Translations under genes and position numbers: made by a program | Notes under the pieces: model-generated | Seen by the model: only the letters and a program-made list of their open reading frames with translations | Told to the model about the DNA's origin: nothing | Database searches by the model: none | Assembly (NCBI GenBank): GCA_029266295.1 | Contig: JAQSXD010000209.1 | Coordinates: 1 to 7,492, forward strand | Reading direction: 5' to 3' | Length of the DNA: 7,492 bases | From: Bacillota bacterium | Lineage (GTDB): Bacteria; Bacillota; Clostridia; Peptostreptococcales; Anaerovoracaceae | Shown: positions 5,903-7,492 of the stretch, one piece after another | Layout: each line of letters begins with the position of its first letter | How positions within the stretch are numbered: position 1 is the stretch's first letter

Positions 5903-7438
5903 TTATTTAATAGGATATTTCTCATCAAAGGTTACTTCATCAGAGCCAAGGGTAACCACTGTTCTGATCTTCCCTCTCCTCTTCTGCATGGCATAGATCA
6001 GAATCGGCAGGAAGATTGCGATCAGCGAGATGATAAAGACAGGCATTCCTCCATCCTCAAATACAAGAAGAATCATTGCGCCAATCTGAAGTGCAATGGC
6101 GAAGTATGCCAGTCCGGGGTACCATTTTGCTTTGACCGTCAATACCTCGTCGGGATTGTATCCTCTTTCCTTCAGCTTCTTTCTGAAAAGGACCTGCGAA
6201 AGGCAGATGCCTACCCAGCACAATGTTCCGGTGAAGCCCGATATTCCCAAAAGGTTTGCATACAGCGGAAGTCCATTTTCTCCCCAAAGTCCAAGCTCAT
6301 CTGATGCAAATCCAAGAAGGAAAACAATCCAGATAGGGATGATTGTAAAAATGGTCGCATTCTGAGGCGTGCTGAAACGATTGAGATTTGACAGGAATTT
6401 AGGAGCCATTCCTTCGACGGAAAGACCGTACAATGCGCGAACCGTCCCATAAAGACCTGAATTCGCGCAGCTGAACGCCGCTACCAGCGTAACGATGGTA
6501 AAGAGTCCCGCAGCCCACTTAAGACCGTATGCACCAAGGGTATACGCAAAGATGGATTCATCCAGCCCCGCTTGTGCATAAGGAACAATCAATGTCAGCA
6601 GGAAAACCGGGATCAAGTAGATCAGTATAATACGGAATGCAACTCTGCGACATGCAAGGGGAACATTCGTTGCCGGATCTTGGGTTTCCGCAGCAGAAAG
6701 TCCGACAATTTCAGAACCCTGGAAGTTAACCAGTGTCCAGATCATATATGTAATGATGATCAGTCCTCCGGAAGGGAACAGTTTTTCAATTACGTTTCCT
6801 TCTCCGCCCAGCAGAACTTTGCCGCCGACAAAGCCGCCAGCCTCAGTGAAAGGATGCAGCGATCCGCCCACAAGCCCCATCCAGATTCCGATTGCACAGA
6901 TCGAAAAGACTACAATTGCTAAAATTTTAATAATTGCAAGAACGGATTCGATATGACCGAACCATTTTACATGATAAAGATTTACTGCAGTCAGGAGTGC
7001 CAGAGATACAATTCCCCAGACAAAAGTACTCCATGCAGGATTTTCAAAGGGCAGCGTGATAAAATAATTCATAAATACAGCGCTCGCCAGTGCTTCCGAT
7101 GGCACATAGGCTACCCAGTTTGCCCAGAATGCCCAGCCGATGCCCGCCGATGCGGTATCGCCCATAAATTCTCTCGTATATGATACAAACGAACCTCTTC
7201 GGGGGATATTGACCAGCAGTTCTGCAAAGGACTGCATGACTCCGAAAATGGTTAGACCTGCTATGGCATATGCAACCAATACAGCGCCGGGGCCCATTTC
7301 TGAAAAAGTCAAACCCAATCCCAGAAAATAACAAGAACCGATGATACCGCCCAAGGCAATTAAAGATACATGCCATGGCATAATACCGCGATTCAGAGTG
7401 CGTTCACTCTTGGCTACTTCTCTTCCCTGTTCTGACAT
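5903..7438 (-). CDS. Amino acid permease, APC superfamily (AAT-type)
   Basis: This 511-residue, roughly 12-helix membrane protein probably takes up an amino acid with protons. AAT-type features appear in order: a cytoplasmic N-terminus ending LNRGIMPWHVSLIALGGIIG (15-34, the TM1 substrate site), the MGPGAVLVAY stretch, and FAELLVNIPRRGSFVSYTREF (71-91). These are followed by TM6 FQGSEIVGLSAAETQDPATN (239-258) and ANSGLYGTVRALYGLSVEGM (about 325-344). The charged C-terminus follows a final helix near 475-493. Length is slightly above the usual 450-500. The ATG at 7438 has AGGAGGT (7454-7448) 9 bases upstream. The stop at 5903 is followed by a terminator, so it appears to end its own transcript. 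Relatives include lysine, GABA, asparagine and aromatic permeases, and the sequence alone does not tell which substrate is used. A promoter in the 38 bases upstream of the ribosome site could not be identified and may lie outside the window. Confidence 0.9.
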   Translation of the reverse strand: MSEQGREVAKSERTLNRGIMPWHVSLIALGGIIGSCYFLGLGLTFSEMGPGAVLVAYAIAGLTIFGVMQSFAELLVNIPRRGSFVSYTREFMGDTASAGIGWAFWANWVAYVPSEALASAVFMNYFITLPFENPAWSTFVWGIVSLALLTAVNLYHVKWFGHIESVLAIIKILAIVVFSICAIGIWMGLVGGSLHPFTEAGGFVGGKVLLGGEGNVIEKLFPSGGLIIITYMIWTLVNFQGSEIVGLSAAETQDPATNVPLACRRVAFRIILIYLIPVFLLTLIVPYAQAGLDESIFAYTLGAYGLKWAAGLFTIVTLVAAFSCANSGLYGTVRALYGLSVEGMAPKFLSNLNRFSTPQNATIFTIIPIWIVFLLGFASDELGLWGENGLPLYANLLGISGFTGTLCWVGICLSQVLFRKKLKERGYNPDEVLTVKAKWYPGLAYFAIALQIGAMILLVFEDGGMPVFIISLIAIFLPILIYAMQKRRGKIRTVVTLGSDEVTFDEKYPIK

Positions 7439-7492
7439 TAATTATTTACCTCCTTTTTCTCACATAGAACTATGATTAGACTCTTGCATTTT

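Overview
The window looks like chromosomal DNA from a low-to-moderate GC anaerobic Bacillota, probably an amino-acid-fermenting member of the Clostridia. This rests on strong AGGAGG-type ribosome binding sites, use of GTG and TTG starts, an apparent CodY box, and the gene families present. The genus cannot be fixed from this sequence. All supported genes lie on the minus strand, so transcription runs from high to low coordinates. No RNA gene, CRISPR array, IS element or phage gene was seen.

Region 1 (right, 3902-7492) holds two amino-acid/polyamine-antiporter (APC) superfamily transporters. Each appears to be its own transcription unit. The first (5903-7438) has the sequence features of the AAT amino acid permeases and is followed by a hairpin terminator (5845-5872). 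The second (3959-5638) is more divergent, resembles the polyamine/amino acid branch of APC, and carries a long C-terminal extension. Its putative promoter encloses a 14/15 match to the CodY operator, which suggests repression when branched-chain amino acids and GTP are plentiful. A strong perfect hairpin terminator (3902-3932) ends this unit.

Region 2 (left, 1-3900) is the first part of an ech-type operon in the classical order echA-echB-echC-echD. It encodes a membrane-bound group 4 [NiFe]-hydrogenase-like complex: a proton-pumping antiporter-like subunit, an ND1-like subunit, the NuoB-like small Fe-S subunit and the NuoC-like subunit. Gene spacing is extremely tight (0, 14 and 1 nt), so translation is probably coupled. 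The catalytic large subunit (echE) and ferredoxin-like subunit (echF) would lie just beyond base 1. Such complexes oxidise reduced ferredoxin, make H2 and export ions, or run in reverse. This fits an amino acid fermenter that also encodes several importers. Upstream of echA is a sigma-A-like promoter with two nested inverted repeats built from TTGTCAAA half-sites. One of these has the geometry of a Rex (NADH/NAD+-sensing) operator.

The most striking observation is an exact 17-bp tandem duplication (876-910) in the first codons of echC. It puts the well-placed GTG start and Shine-Dalgarno out of frame with the rest of the gene. Removing one copy restores a 187-residue protein with a standard Ech small-subunit N-terminus. 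This is either a real frameshift (possibly reversible by slippage), a strain-level mutation that can be bypassed by poor internal initiation, or an assembly error.
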